A stretch of DNA of 64,000 nt from Laguncularia racemosa (taxonomy: Eukaryota > Streptophyta > Magnoliopsida > Myrtales > Combretaceae). Each line of letters opens with the position of its first letter. Position 1 is the first letter of the stretch. Location: positions 62,001-126,000 of the forward strand of contig JBBMOL010000603.1 in the NCBI GenBank assembly GCA_037954665.1. Reading direction: 5' to 3'. Shown here one piece after another: positions 11,159 through 22,384 of this stretch. The position numbers were made by a program, and so were the translations under genes. The notes beneath the pieces were generated by a model. The model had not been told where the DNA came from, searched no databases, and was given only the letters and a program-made list of their open reading frames with translations.

Positions 11159-12802
11159 TGATGGTTATCGAATCCAACAAAAATAAAAACCTACTCCTAG
11201 ACAATGATTTGATTTGCGTATAGTAGTGAGTAGGGTCGTATCCACAGGGATTGGTTAAATATATTTCTATTCAAAGAGAATAAAGAGGAAAAGAAAAATG
11301 GGGGGTTTTGCTTTTGAATCAAAATAATATTGAAACAAGATAATAAAATCAAATATTGATAAAAGCCTAGCCAAAGGAATCAAGATAGTTTAATTCGAGG
11401 AATTGATCATCGATGCAAATGTTTTCTATTCTTATTTCTAGATAAACTGGTTATGGTTATTAACAAGCTCTAACAACCTATCTGTCCTTACTTCCTCGAT
11501 AATCAAAATAAGCTCTTTGATTATTTCTCTTATCGATTAGACAACCCTAAACAAGCTCTTAGGATTTAACCTATCAATAGCATTAGAAACAAGAGAGACC
11601 ACCAATTCATGCCAGTAGATTATAAGATAACCTATTTAAACAAGATCATACATCTCCATAACATGAATTCGATCATCTATTTTATAATCAAATATGTTAT
11701 TATGTCACCGAGACTAGAACTATCAAACAATTACGGATTTGATGTGCTAGTTGACAATATATTAACTTGCTAATTGAGTAGAAGAGCTCTAATTCATACC
11801 AATCAATAAAGATAATATTGACAAAACTTCCAGAAGATATATAAATATCTAAAAACAAAGAATAGATTAAAGACAACTCAGTTAGATTTCACAATTTGTG
11901 GAGAATTAAACTTCAATGACCCTTTGGCTAGAAAATCTGCTTAGCTACACATGTTCATCATCAAAACGAAAATTAAAAGTAAAAACATAATAAGCCTCTG
12001 TTCCCGGTTTCCTTGCTCTGCCTCCTTCCTTCCTTCTTGTCTCCAAGATGATCCAAGATTATCAAACTCCTCTAGAGTTAGTTCTATTTATATTGTTAAG
12101 GGAATGGCAGATGATCTTTTGCTAGCAAGATACGAAAATATCTTTCCTTTTTGATGTAAATCTCAAGAAGTGAATAATCGTCCGCCTGGCACGCCCTATA
12201 ACACAACCGTGGGTCAAGCCGTGCCTTCCTCTGTGTATAATTCTCATATCATCTTCCGTGTCCAGTGTGTGCCATGGCTTCAACCATGGCCAGATCCTAA
12301 GCCGTGTCATCTAATGGTCGATGGTCCATAATTTCTCCTCCTTGTTTAGTATATGGCACGTCTTCCATTTCAAATTCCACCACGGCTTCCACCACGGCCA
12401 GATCACGAGCCATGTCTCTCTCTGTTGATAGTCCACATTTCCACCTTCTTGTGCAGTGTATAGCACGGCTTGCACCGCGGCCGTATTACAAACCGTGCCT
12501 CCTTCTAAACAGATACACGGCCGTATTACAAACCGTGTATTTTTATGTTGATTCAAAACCAAGTACACGGTCGTGTACTTCAACTACACGCCCATGTACT
12601 TTCCTCCAGTGGTGTAAATCCTTGTCTTTGATCCAAGTTGTGGATGACTTCTCTAATTTACTTGAATTAGCACCCTTGACTCCATTTAACCTGATTTATC
12701 ACCATAATAGAATTAAGTACCATTTCCTTTTGATTTCTATAAAATCAATAATAAATTAACACAATTCATACTATAAAGATTGAGTATAAAATGGCTCTAT
12801 CA
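11159..12802 (-). repeat. Element B 5' LTR
   Basis: This 1644-bp LTR is near-identical to 5906-7533. Its GC-rich part (12190-12600) holds many CACGGC/GCCGTG half-sites, including two copies of GGCCGTATTACAAACCGTG (at about 12479 and 12520). The other LTR has a single copy. Confidence 0.95.
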
Positions 12803-12807
12803 CTAGC

Positions 12808-13135
12808 CTACCGGTTATTATAGCCTCAAATTTGTCTCAAGAGCAGAAAGACTAATTACTCACAATCCTAAGAGCACACAAGCGAGCCATCGCTTGGAAA
12901 ATATCTGATATAAAAGGTATCAACCTCTCCTTCTATACTCACAAAATCTTATTAGAAGAAAGATTCAAGCTTGTAGTGCAACTGTAGAGGCGACTAAATC
13001 CTAATATGAAGGAGGTGGTTAAGAAGGAGGTGATCAAACTTCTTGACGCTGGACTTATTTACACCATATTTGATAGTGACTAGTTTAGTCCAATGCAAGT
13101 GGTGGCAAAGACAAGGAGGAATTGGATCTCCAATT
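12808..13135 (+). pseudogene. Element A RT, N-terminal fragment (continuation of 3413-5905)
   Basis: The frame resumes in phase after the element B insertion and encodes the entry into a gypsy RT. It reads 'ASNLSQEQKD', 'AHKRAIAWKISDIKGI', 'RRLNPNMKEVVKKEV' and 'VIKLLDAGLIY', the conserved lead-in of Athila/Tat RTs. Stops at about 12852 and 12988 fall at Gln positions and one at 13081 at a Trp position. Similarity ends after 'SPMQVV' near 13105, so the RT catalytic core, RNase H and integrase are missing. The next 90 bases hold 'RDLVEENEERRANDVKQ', which may be the far C-terminal tail of pol joined by a deletion. Confidence 0.75.
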
Positions 13136-14249
13136 GCTAGAGACTTAGTTGAAGAAAATGAAGAGCGTCGGGCTAATGACGTTAAACAAGTGTGCTTCTT
13201 AGGAGACAACCCATGTCTAACTTAGGTACGTACTGTTTCTTTTATTTTCTTTTTGCTGTCACTATTCTAAATCTATTATTTTTAGAAACTTGTAGATCTT
13301 AAGGGGAGTTTCTAAGCTTATTTGAAGAGAGCCAGAGTAATCTCTAAGTGTGGGGAAGCACCAATGATAAGTAAGGAACTTTGAATTTTAATCACTAAGT
13401 GCATCAGGTAAGTCCCTCTTCACGTTTAGTTACACTTTTAAGAGATACACGACGATCAAAGTTGTTGTCTATTGGTGTAGCATCTCATAATTCTCATCCA
13501 CACAACCAGTACTCAAGTTATGCATAACTTAAAAAGAATCTATGGAATTTTTTAAGTCAACATGGTCATGAGCAAGGTCGTGTTGAAGGCAAGGCTGACT
13601 TTTTCTAAAGATCTGTTTGATTTTCGAAATCAGCATGGTCACGAGCACGGCTGTGCTGAAGCCAGGGCTGACTTTTTCTAAGGATCTGTTTGATTTTCAA
13701 AGTCAACACGGCTGTACTATAGCCTATGTTGAACTCCCCCGATATATATATTTAATTTCTCTCTCTCTCCTCCTTCACTCTCTAAACCATCCTCTAAATT
13801 TGTTGAGTGACTTTATAGGTTATCTAGACTAAAATACTTTAACTTTTCTTTTTACCTCTAATTTCTTTATTTTTTTTTAGGATGATGCAGCAAAAACCTT
13901 GGGTTCCTAACTCCAATGATGACACACCATTACTGATTTGCTTTATACCTGGCCTTGAACTCTATATGCAACCGTCTACATATAAAACCAAGGAAGTTTT
14001 TAGTGTCCTTTTTCTTTCATTTTTTCTTTTCCTTTCATTTTTTTCCTTTTTCCTTTCATGTGCTTGATTTAGGAAGACATTGAGGACAATGTCATCAATA
14101 AGTGAGGGGAAGTGGTATAGGGAAATGAAAAAAAAAATGAGAAATTTGGGTCATGCTTTACTTATGTTATTTATGCACTATCTTATTAAATTTTCCCCAT
14201 TTACAAATTTGCAATTGATTTTGAATGTTGATTTTTAATCATTAAAAGG
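13136..14249 (+). other. Element A 3' noncoding region, first part
   Basis: Low-coding sequence runs from the pol remnant to solo LTR C. It contains purine tracts of the type that follow integrase in Athila/Tat elements: AAGTGTGGGGAAG (13338-13350) and AGTGAGGGGAAGTGG (14101-14115). The second comes just after GACATTGAGGACAATGTC. A TATA-like run (GATATATATATTTAATTT at 13741-13758) followed by CT-repeats looks like a promoter or an old LTR fragment. No gene can be supported. Confidence 0.5.
13555..13733 (+). repeat. Tandem repeat, ~72-bp unit, about 2.5 copies, with CACGG motifs
   Basis: Units start near 13555, 13627 and 13700 (last one partial). Each carries a GCATGGTCA(C/T)GAGCA-type motif followed by CTGACTTTTTCTAARGATCTG and TTTGATTTTC. 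It lies just upstream of a TATA-like run and resembles the motif-rich U3 part of element A's own LTR (2214-2310). Confidence 0.75.
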
Positions 14250-14254
14250 GTGAG

Positions 14255-15289
14255 TGATAGGAATCAAAATCCGACAAGACCTATCATTAGGGCAAAAACT
14301 AAAGGAATTCGAATTTTGGCGATGAGGGCCCATTTTGAGCAGATCGACCCTAGAATTATTTATATATTAACCTCTTTTCTATTATTCTTGTATTGTGTTT
14401 TCCAACAGGAACACTTATCATATTTTATAGGGCAATGGACAAACTCCCTCAGACTCAGCTTGTGGGTTATCCATGGACCGACCTGAACCGACGATGAGTT
14501 GGGCCGATGGATCCTATAGAAGATTGGCATCTTAAAGACCATTTCTTTTATATATTTCTTCTTTTATGAACTATTTTGGTTGTATTTTGGTTTTGGGAAA
14601 CTTTTATTTCCTTGTAATTTTCATTTAGGATTAGCCACCTTAAAAGTGGCAAACTTGTAATTTTGAGCACTTTTTAACCCTAAGAGTAGCAAGTATAAAT
14701 ACTTGCTTAAGAGAGGGTTTGAGGAGGCTTATTTTGCAGAACAAACACTTCACATTTCGTGAGAGGGCTTAGGGTTTTCCTAATTCCAAATTCTCTTATC
14801 AATTTCAATCCCAAGAAGTTAAAATTGTGGCGAGTGCAACAAGGAGAAATCGTGAGTAATATCGGTTCCTTATTGTTGTTTTCCATTTCATCACTAGTGC
14901 GTCATATCTAGGTTGATTTGGATGTTCTTGGACTTGTTTTAATTTGCAATTCGTGATCAATAGCTTGTTATAGGATTGATTGTGTTGATATATGATATCA
15001 TTCTCTTCATTGTGACGTGAATTGGATAGTTGAAGGAAGGGATTGGAATTTGCGGTTTGACCCATTTGTTTTCTTGATTTGATTCACGTGGGTTTCAATT
15101 ATAATTGTTATTATTTGATGAAGATTACTTGTTTGGATTGATAATAGCAATTGGAGCTCTTTGGATTTCATTCCATTGCCTTAGGATTTCCGCATTTACC
15201 TAGTCAAGTGAACCGGTTTTTGTGTGTGTGAATTTAGGAGTTTTCCTTGATTCTTTTGATTGTGCTTAAGCTTGGAATTAGGCACATCA
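14255..15289 (+). repeat. Solo LTR C (same family as element D)
   Basis: A single 1035-bp LTR starts TGATAGGAATC and ends AGGCACATCA. It is flanked by the perfect 5-bp duplication GTGAG (14250-14254 and 15290-15294). It aligns end to end with the LTRs of element D (36356-37395), with shared landmarks AGCCACCTTAAAAGTGGC and GTATAAATACTTGCTTAAG. No internal region or second LTR is present, the expected product of LTR-LTR recombination within one insertion. Confidence 0.95.
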
Positions 15290-16486
15290 GTGAGGTCCTT
15301 GAAATTAGTGATTCTGTATCCCTTACTCACCTATTGTTGGACTTGGTATACTTAGTTGGAATTTTAGGATGAAATCTAAGTGAGGTAATCTTACTTGCTA
15401 TTTAATTTTTTATTCTTAAGTTGTAAAATAGATAGAAGTCCTTAGTTAAAAGTTAAATGGTTATATTTTTTTAGCTTATTGGTTAATATATTTACTTTCC
15501 AAAAACTTTGAGAGGTCTTCTAACTTTTTGTGAAAGGTGCATATGAAATCTATCACTTGGTGATTCCTCTTAAGTAATCTCTTTGAAAATTAATTAATTA
15601 ATGTATTAATTGAGCAATAATGTGAAAAGATTAGTCAATATGGGTAGGCTTTGGTCCCTCAGAAGAGCGAAGTCTTACTCTACTGCTGACTAATCACTCA
15701 ATTAAAGAAATAATAAGCCACTACTCCAATGACTTGGGTTCTCCAAGTTAAGAGTATTTTTATGAATCCCTAAGGTTAGGATGATGGAGTTTTGATGGGG
15801 TCCCTTTAATACCCAGTCACCTTAGGTCGTCTAGCCTAGGATCAGCCGACGATGATATTATAATAACAAGATGGGATCCAATAAGGGCAAAGTTCGATGG
15901 ATGTTGTAACTTGAATAATTAAGCCCGTAGGGACGCCTTCAATTGAGAGGATAACATCTGTTAACTTAGGTAATGAACCCGAGATTATTGGCTAAACATT
16001 CGTTACATAGGTTGCAAGATCTTAAATAACTGAAAAAAAAAAACTTGGAAAATTTTTTAGAGGTTTAACAAAAAGAGGAAGAAAATCTAAGGAAATGATA
16101 GATGTCAAATACTTTCACCTGAGGTTACTGTGCTTAAAAGAAGTAGTTGAATAGTTTATATATTCTCTAGTAAGTAGTGAGATATAACCAAGCTACTGTT
16201 ACTTTGTTTGACTTTCTTCGTAACTTAGGAGGCATTTCTTAAATGGTACGAGTAATAGCTTAGCTTACTTGAATTAATTTGTAAACTCCAATTTTTGTAT
16301 GCTAAGTACAAGTACAATTGTGGTAGGTTTAAGTGGTAGGCACTAATGAATCACTAAGATCAAATTAAATAAAGGATGCTACTTGTGATTTAAAGTCTAA
16401 CTATGAGTACAATTGATGAGAGAAAATGTATTTTGTCCATATTATGTTTGCTTGAGGACAAGCAAATAGTTAAGTGTGGGGAGATT
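15290..16486 (+). other. Element A 3' noncoding region, second part, with polypurine tract
   Basis: This is noncoding continuation after the solo LTR. Near the end, GCTTGAGGACAAGCAAATAG (about 16450) and TAAGTGTGGGGAGATT (16471-16486) form the standard 3' end of this element type. The purine tract abuts the 3' LTR. Confidence 0.7.
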
Positions 16487-17819
16487 TAATAAGTGTCAAA
16501 AGACCCTTAATTTTAGTGCTTATTATTTATAATTTTATATGGATTTTATATAATTTGTGAAGAAAAGAATACTTATATGATTAAATTTTAATTTCAGAAA
16601 TCAATAGATATAAAAGAAAGGTTTAAGGATGATATGACCAAAGGCAAGGTGAAATGTGATGAAAAATGAAGAAAATGGATTTTTAGTTTAGCACAACCTT
16701 TAGCACAACCTATGCAGACAGCAGTGCTAGATGAAAAAAATGAACAATAGCTAATTTTTTTTCGGCCCTACCCCCAACACGGGCATGTTGGACGCCATGC
16801 TGAACTGGGCAATGAAAAATAACGTGTTCCAAAGTCAGCATGACCATGCTGACACCCATACTAAACCCTGTTTTCATGAGAACTATAAATAGACGCGTTG
16901 TTTTATTTTAAAGAGAATTCTTTCTTTCTAACTTCGTTCTGGAAACCCTAGGGGAGCATTATTACGAACTTCAAGAGGAGAATTATCCAAGCACCGTTGG
17001 AGATCACAAAACAACAAGGGATTATTCTTTTTAGCATAAATCAACTCTATTTCTCTAGATTCTCTGTTTTTATTGAAAATTCCATGGAGGAGTAATTTTT
17101 TATATCTTTCATCTTGTAAAACCCTAATTCATGTGTTGAACCATTGATTGATTAATGAATTATTTATATCTTTGCATCTATTCATGTGTTTCCATTATTC
17201 TTATGATTGATTTATGCGCGTAAATTGATTGCATGTCTAATTTTTATTAGATTGAAAGAGGTTTCATCTAGTAAATTAGATCTTCATGAATAGAGAGATT
17301 ACATGTTTTACCTAGAGGTAGGAAAACATTGATTTTCTACAATTCATTGGAATTGTGAACTTAATGAGATCTTGCATAATTGTAGTGAGGGAGAGGTCTC
17401 CATTATCTTATGCATGATTATGAATTAATTAACTTGAGGGAGTAATTGATTTTACTTAAGAATTCCTACAATGTAAAGTGTAAATTGATTCGTTAATCGA
17501 TATCTTATTTTAACAATTTAAGGGTTAGGGTGGAACAAGATGAGGGGTATATTTTGTGATTGAATACATTTTATAAACAATATCATTCAATTCTACAGTT
17601 ACTAGGAATTGTTAGTTTTTAATTTAATTCATAATTCCCACATCGTAAATTATACTAGATAGTAGAAAAAGGTAATACTAATACTTGTTTTCTAGATCCT
17701 AGAGGACGATACCTATTAAATCAATACTATAATCGATAGGTACACTACCTAGCTCAATAGTAGATTTTATTAGTTATAAATTTAAAACTTAAACAATCGA
17801 TTAGATTTGAGCGACACCA
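16487..17819 (+). repeat. Element A 3' LTR
   Basis: This 1333-bp LTR aligns end to end with 1929-3260. Its first dinucleotide reads TA instead of TG, a single G-to-A change. It ends GCGACACCA and is followed by the TSD CTAAC. Confidence 0.9.
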
Positions 17820-17824
17820 CTAAC

Positions 17825-18393
17825 CAATGAAACCACTTCATGATGTTGAAAAAACATAAAATAAAATAAAATCAATACTCTCGACTAGGAAAAAAAGTAA
17901 TATTAAAATAAATACGAAAAAAAAATTCAAGAGATGAATGGATGTAAAATGCATTATGTTTAACATTATAATGCTTAGAGAGATTGGAAAAGGAGTTGTA
18001 TACGCTTTAGATAAGTGGACAAAGTGTGGATGACTCTTTCTTGATTGATTTATGTTAAATCTAATTTTGAGCTTATAAATCTTTATTTAAATGGTATGGT
18101 AAAACTTTAATTTACATAAATTAACTATTAAACTTCAGTGTTTAGTATTTTTTTTAGTACATTTACATTGTTATATGATTGAGTAAGATATGTGCAAAAG
18201 TTGCTAATCTTTTGATTCACTAAATTGTTGAATGCAAGTTGAATCCATGAGCTATCAATAGGTCAGATGCTATAAAAGTGTTGGTTTTTTTTTTTATATA
18301 TAGTAAATTAATTGTAGTAATTTTGTCTTCAGTAATTTTTTTGTAGATATATTTTTGTTTAAGGACAAGCAAAAACTTTAGCGTTGAGAAGTT
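17825..18393 (+). other. Element G internal region, second part, with polypurine tract
   Basis: This is the continuation of G after element A. Near its end, AAGGACAAGCAAAAACTTTAG and GCGTTGAGAAGT (18361-18392) correspond to the 3' end signature seen in A. They directly precede the G 3' LTR, which fixes G in plus orientation. Confidence 0.55.
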
Positions 18394-18478
18394 TGATAAG
18401 TATTACAAATCATTTATAATTATTTAATTTTTATTTGATTACAGTCTATTTAATAAGTATGTTTCATTAGATATTATA
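18394..18478 (+). repeat. Element G 3' LTR, first segment
   Basis: The LTR starts TGATAAGTATTACAAATC directly after a purine tract and is cut after 85 bp by element F. The start matches the LTR start type of element A. Confidence 0.6.
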
Positions 18479-18603
18479 TGATGTGCTCAAAACCACTTTG
18501 AAGCACAATCAAATGACTTAAATAAAACAATTCTCAATTCAATCACAAATCGGTCCACTTAGGTGACAATTCACGTGAACAACTTTAGAGATTTAGATGG
18601 AAA
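18479..18603 (-). repeat. Element F 3' LTR remnant (last 125 bp)
   Basis: It matches 21518-21642 with about six differences, starting TGATGTGCTCAAAACC on the plus strand. Similarity stops abruptly at GATTTAGATGGAAA, the deletion junction. Confidence 0.85.
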
Positions 18604-20354
18604 GAACAAACCTTGGACGGAGATAAAGGAGTCAATAAAATCCAAATACCATCCTTCTGAAACATGTAAGTGTTTCTGAACCCATCATGTAACACCTTTC
18701 TATCAAATAGCCATGGTCGACCCAGTAGTAAATGAAAGGCATACATAGGAAGCACATCGCAGATAATCTCATCACTATACTGATCTCCTATACTGATTGG
18801 TACCATTGCTCACTGTGTAACATGCAAACTACCTCAGTTATCCAACCAATGCACTTTATACGGGTTAGGATGAGAGCTAGTGGTTAATTGTAAGTTCTCT
18901 ACCAATGTAGTAGATATGACATTAGTACAACTACCACTATCAATGAAAAGCATACATAGGTTACCTCGAATCTGGCAAGGTGTGTGGAATAGATTCTCCC
19001 TCTATATGTCCCTGGTATTTGGAGAAATAGTTATATACCGGTGTAACACATTAATGGGTGAGTATTTTCCTCCCTTTTTATCCCTATGTGTTTCAGTATG
19101 TTCATCATCATAATACTCCTGTAAGGCTAAGGATAAATCTGTAGGCTCAACAGTTTCTTCCTCATCATTTTCCTCGTTACCCTCCATGACGATCATCACC
19201 CTTTTATTGGGACACTGTGTAGCTATATGTCCAAATCCTATGCATTTGAAACAGTTAATCTGGCGCATCTTCCCACTAGTTGACCCTTATACCATCTACC
19301 CCAAATCAGATCCAACTACTTCTTTGCCTTTCCCAGAAACATTGTTCTCCTTTTCTGTAGTAGGGATAATTTCGTCTACAACCCTGAAATGCTCACCTGC
19401 TCCCTTTGACCCATCCAACTAACCAACAACCCCCATGGGCTTTGAATTTGTGCTGGGCCTACTCTTAGTAACCTGGAATGAATATGATTGCCTCTATCTT
19501 TCCACTTTCAAGGCTAACTGTATAGCCTCATCAAGTGTACTATATCTCTGAAGCTTAACTACATAAGCTATCTTATACTTTAACCCAGATACAAAACGCA
19601 CTAGGGTTTGTTCTGGAGGTTCAACTGATCCACATCTAATCATTATTGTCTCAAACTCCTGTACATAGTCATCTACTGTTTTACCCTCCTGTCTCAATGC
19701 CTGAAGAAGCATAAATAACTCATGCCTGTAGTGTTCCAGTACAAACCTATTTCTCAAAACTCGTTTCATGTATCTCCAAGTGTGTATTTCGGTCTCTCCA
19801 TCCCTTCGCTTGTTGATCACCATATTTTTCCACCACAAAGCGGCATACCCTGTGAACTCTATAGCTGCAAGATGCACCCGGGAGTCATCATAAATCTCAT
19901 AACACTCGAAAAGACCCTCAACTTGGTCTTCCCAATCTAGGTAGTCATCGGCGGAACCCCTACCATCAAATGAAGGCATTTGTAGCTTCACATACTCTAG
20001 TCCTCGAGGTGGTCTAAATTTCCTACCTAAGTATGGATTAACCTCAAAATTATCATCTCTATCTACACTAAGAGCTTGATAATCTCCTTCTACTCTTCTC
20101 CTCAAATTTCCTCTAACTGCCTCTTCTCTCTAGACATTCTGAGGAGCTACTCTAGGTGGTGCCTGAAGGTTTACCATAGGTGGCGGTGGTAATGTCATCC
20201 TATCAATTCTTGTTGCCAATGTAGCAACAATTGTGGTAAGGTCATGAAGTTGCTCATCTAAAGTTCTTTCACTTATATTTTGACGACCTGGTCTGCCACC
20301 CACTTGGCTATTGGCCTCATTGCTAATGCCCCCATTCACACTATCATTTGACAT
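18604..20354 (-). pseudogene. Element F gag-protease (broken)
   Basis: On the minus strand, an N-terminal segment (20130-20354) precedes a retrotrans_gag core (19494-20105) with 'MPSFDGRGSADDYLDWEDQV', 'AAIEFTGYAALWWKNM' and 'QEGKTVDDYVQEFE'. A CCHC knuckle, C-F-K-C-x4-G-H-x4-C, lies at about 19220-19265. The protease follows with 'FIDSGSCTNV' near 18940 and 'LLLGRPWLFDRKVLHDGF' near 18700. Stops separate these blocks. Several are TAG or TAA where Gln is plausible, and two TGA lie near 18813 and 18840; one of these is where element D has Arg. The protease C-terminus is nearly identical in type to element D ('LHDGFRNTYMFQKDG'), so both belong to one family. The product cannot be made in full. 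Confidence 0.8.
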
Positions 20355-21500
20355 GTTTGTGGATGCAATTTATTTGAAGTATAAATGTAATCTCAAATAA
20401 CTGTAGCACACTCCCTTCACTTCACCACATCACAATAACACGTTTGGATAACAACACACACACTTGTACACCCACGGTGCAACAAGTCACCAAGGCAACA
20501 AATACTTCTTATCATTTCAAGTATAGTAGAATAATTGAAGCACAAATAAATACTTCCAAGTAGTTAAGATATTGAATTCAACTAAGCAAGTGTTTAAGTA
20601 ATAATACTCAATAACTTTCACACTTAAATGCTTATATTTAAATTTTAAACTTCATTACTTAACTTCCTTAATTAGCTACGGTTCACACTCACACTTTATC
20701 TTAATGTGTAGCACCTTACTCCACACAACTCCACAAATTCACACCGCCACTCACACCACTACATGCACACAACACTTCACGGTGCTACAATTTTTTTTTT
20801 TTTAATTTCCAAAAGTCACTCCTTCATAAGCAACTCCCACAGCAACAACACAAATACTACACTCCACTTCCACAGCAACAATAAGAAATGGCAACAATAA
20901 CAAATACTTCCACTTCTACGGCAAGGATATCAACACAACAAATATACCACTTTCCACAAATGTAATCCTAAATTATCAATAGGCAGCAACTCCAATTTGA
21001 ATTTCAAACCACTTCACTAATTGCAAGCCTTCCTCAATTGGTAAGTAATGAATTTCAAATTCAAATAACACTCATTAACTCCCACAACTTAATGGAATGT
21101 GTTTGAATTCAAATAGATTCCTTACTACTCAACTCAATGCAAATCTATAAATTGCACTTCTCCAATTCAGAATTACACAATGGAATCACAACAACAAACC
21201 TCACAACCTCCTTCACGCCACAAGCTAGTTACGGCAAGAGAATGGTAAGTTTTCAAGTTCAAAAAATTGTTGAATTAAACAACACTTCTATGCTTCTTTC
21301 CTTCCACGAAATAATTAATCACAAGAAGCTACAACAACCTCCCAATCCAACTCCAACAAGCAGCAAATCAAATTTCCAATCAAGGTAATTTTCACAATTC
21401 ACAAACTACAACAACACAATTGCGGTTCAAAATTGATCAACCCTAATTGAAGATGAATATCACGAAATCAAACAACAATCAATCCCTTCTCTTAACATGT
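20355..21500 (-). other. Element F 5' untranslated leader
   Basis: About 1.1 kb between the primer site and gag has no coding sequence. Read on the minus strand it is similar to the leader of element D (37414-38190), for example GAGGTTTGTTGTTG. Long leaders of this kind are normal in this family. Confidence 0.65.
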
Positions 21501-21512
21501 GCTCTGATACCA
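21501..21512 (-). other. Primer binding site of element F (tRNA-iMet)
   Basis: The plus strand reads GCTCTGATACCA; the minus strand TGGTATCAGAGC is the perfect 12-nt complement of the initiator tRNA-Met 3' end, five bases from the LTR. Confidence 0.9.
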
Positions 21513-21517
21513 AAAGA

Positions 21518-22384
21518 TGATGTGCTCAAAACCACTTTGAAGCACAATCAAATGACTCAAATAAAACAATTCTCAATTTAATCACAAACCGGTCCACTTA
21601 AGTGACAATTCACGTGAACACCTTTGGAGATTTAGATGGAAAATGTAGATAAAATGATGTAATTACAATCCTTATTTGTAATATTCACCAAGTAACCACA
21701 AAAATGATTGAAATCCACATGAAAATCATATCAAAAGGAAGCAACAAAACTGTGAATTCCACTCCCCCCTTCAATTCCAAATTCATGCCAATCACTAAAT
21801 GATATATATATAATTCAAGTACTAAAAGAACAATCAATCTTACAAGATTGTTGTCCACGAAATACAATCACAAATATGTCCATGAAAGATTCAAATCTAT
21901 CCTAAATATGACTCACAATTCCCATTCGTCACACTCGCCACCATTCCAATTCTTGGGTTGAAATTGATAAGAGGTTTGAACTAAGGATGAACCCTAATTC
22001 CACACATGAAAGTGTATGATTCTAATATGCAAAAATGGCCTCCTCAAACCCTCTCTTAATCAAGTATTTATACTTGTTACTCCTAGGGTTATAAAGTGGT
22101 CAAAATTACAAGTTTGCCACTTTTAAGGTGGCTAGTCCTAAATGAAAATTACAAGGAAATAAAAGTGTCCCAAAACCAAATACAACCAAAAATAGTTCAT
22201 AAAACAATTACAAAGTAGAAAATATCATAAGTCTTCATGAACCAATGCCTCAGAATGAAAAACAATCGCAGCGGGTCTTTAATTGTCACCCTGAAAATGT
22301 TCTGTGTCTATCAACTGTTGTAGGACATATTGGCATCCCATGGAGAATTATCATTGTACCTGTAAGATTATTCTCAAATATTTA
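21518..22384 (-). repeat. Element F 5' LTR (outer end uncertain)
   Basis: The LTR starts TGATGTGCTC on the plus strand. The segment 22060-22203 is the reverse complement of the D/C LTR core (GCCACTTTTAAGGTGGCTAG, CAAGTATTTATACTTG). Beyond 22204 the U3 sequence differs from C and D, so the 5' end is placed by a possible TTATA duplication only. Confidence 0.6.

Larger units (their letters stand above)
5906..12802 (-). mobile_element. Element B: Athila/Tat-like gypsy element keeping only gag and protease
   Basis: LTRs at 5906-7533 and 11159-12802 are flanked by a perfect TSD, CTAGC (5901-5905 and 12803-12807). A perfect 19-nt tRNA-Asp primer site lies at 11135-11153 and a purine tract at 7534-7549, which fixes the orientation as minus. 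The internal region is only 3.6 kb: gag, then a protease domain, then noncoding sequence. RT, RNase H and integrase are absent, so B must have moved, if at all, with enzymes supplied by a relative. B is inserted in the pol gene of element A. Confidence 0.95.
1929..17819 (+). mobile_element. Element A: Athila/Tat-like Ty3/gypsy retrotransposon, interrupted by B and C
   Basis: Two LTRs (1929-3260 and 16487-17819) flank gag, protease and the start of RT. The 5-bp flanks match: CTAAC at 1924-1928 and at 17820-17824, which is a target-site duplication. A tRNA-Asp-type primer site follows the 5' LTR and a purine tract (TGTGGGGAGA, 16475-16484) precedes the 3' LTR. Element B (6.9 kb) and solo LTR C (1.0 kb) are inserted in it, so the original element was about 8 kb. 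RT is cut off after its first block, and RNase H and integrase are missing, so A was already internally deleted. Assignment to the Athila/Tat side of gypsy rests on the gag type, the tRNA-Asp primer and the long 3' noncoding region. Confidence 0.9.
18479..22384 (-). mobile_element. Element F: deleted gypsy element, iMet-primed, family of D and C
   Basis: The minus orientation is fixed by a perfect tRNA-iMet primer site (21501-21512) next to the right-hand LTR. Gag, a zinc knuckle and a protease fragment can be read. Everything from RT to the first part of the 3' LTR is deleted, so the protease reads straight into the last 125 bp of the 3' LTR at 18603/18604. The left end (TGATGTGCTC at 18479) is certain. 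The right end is not: it lies between about 22204, where similarity to the D-type LTR stops, and 22389, where a TTATA matching 18474-18478 occurs. I give 22384 on that basis. Confidence 0.7.
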
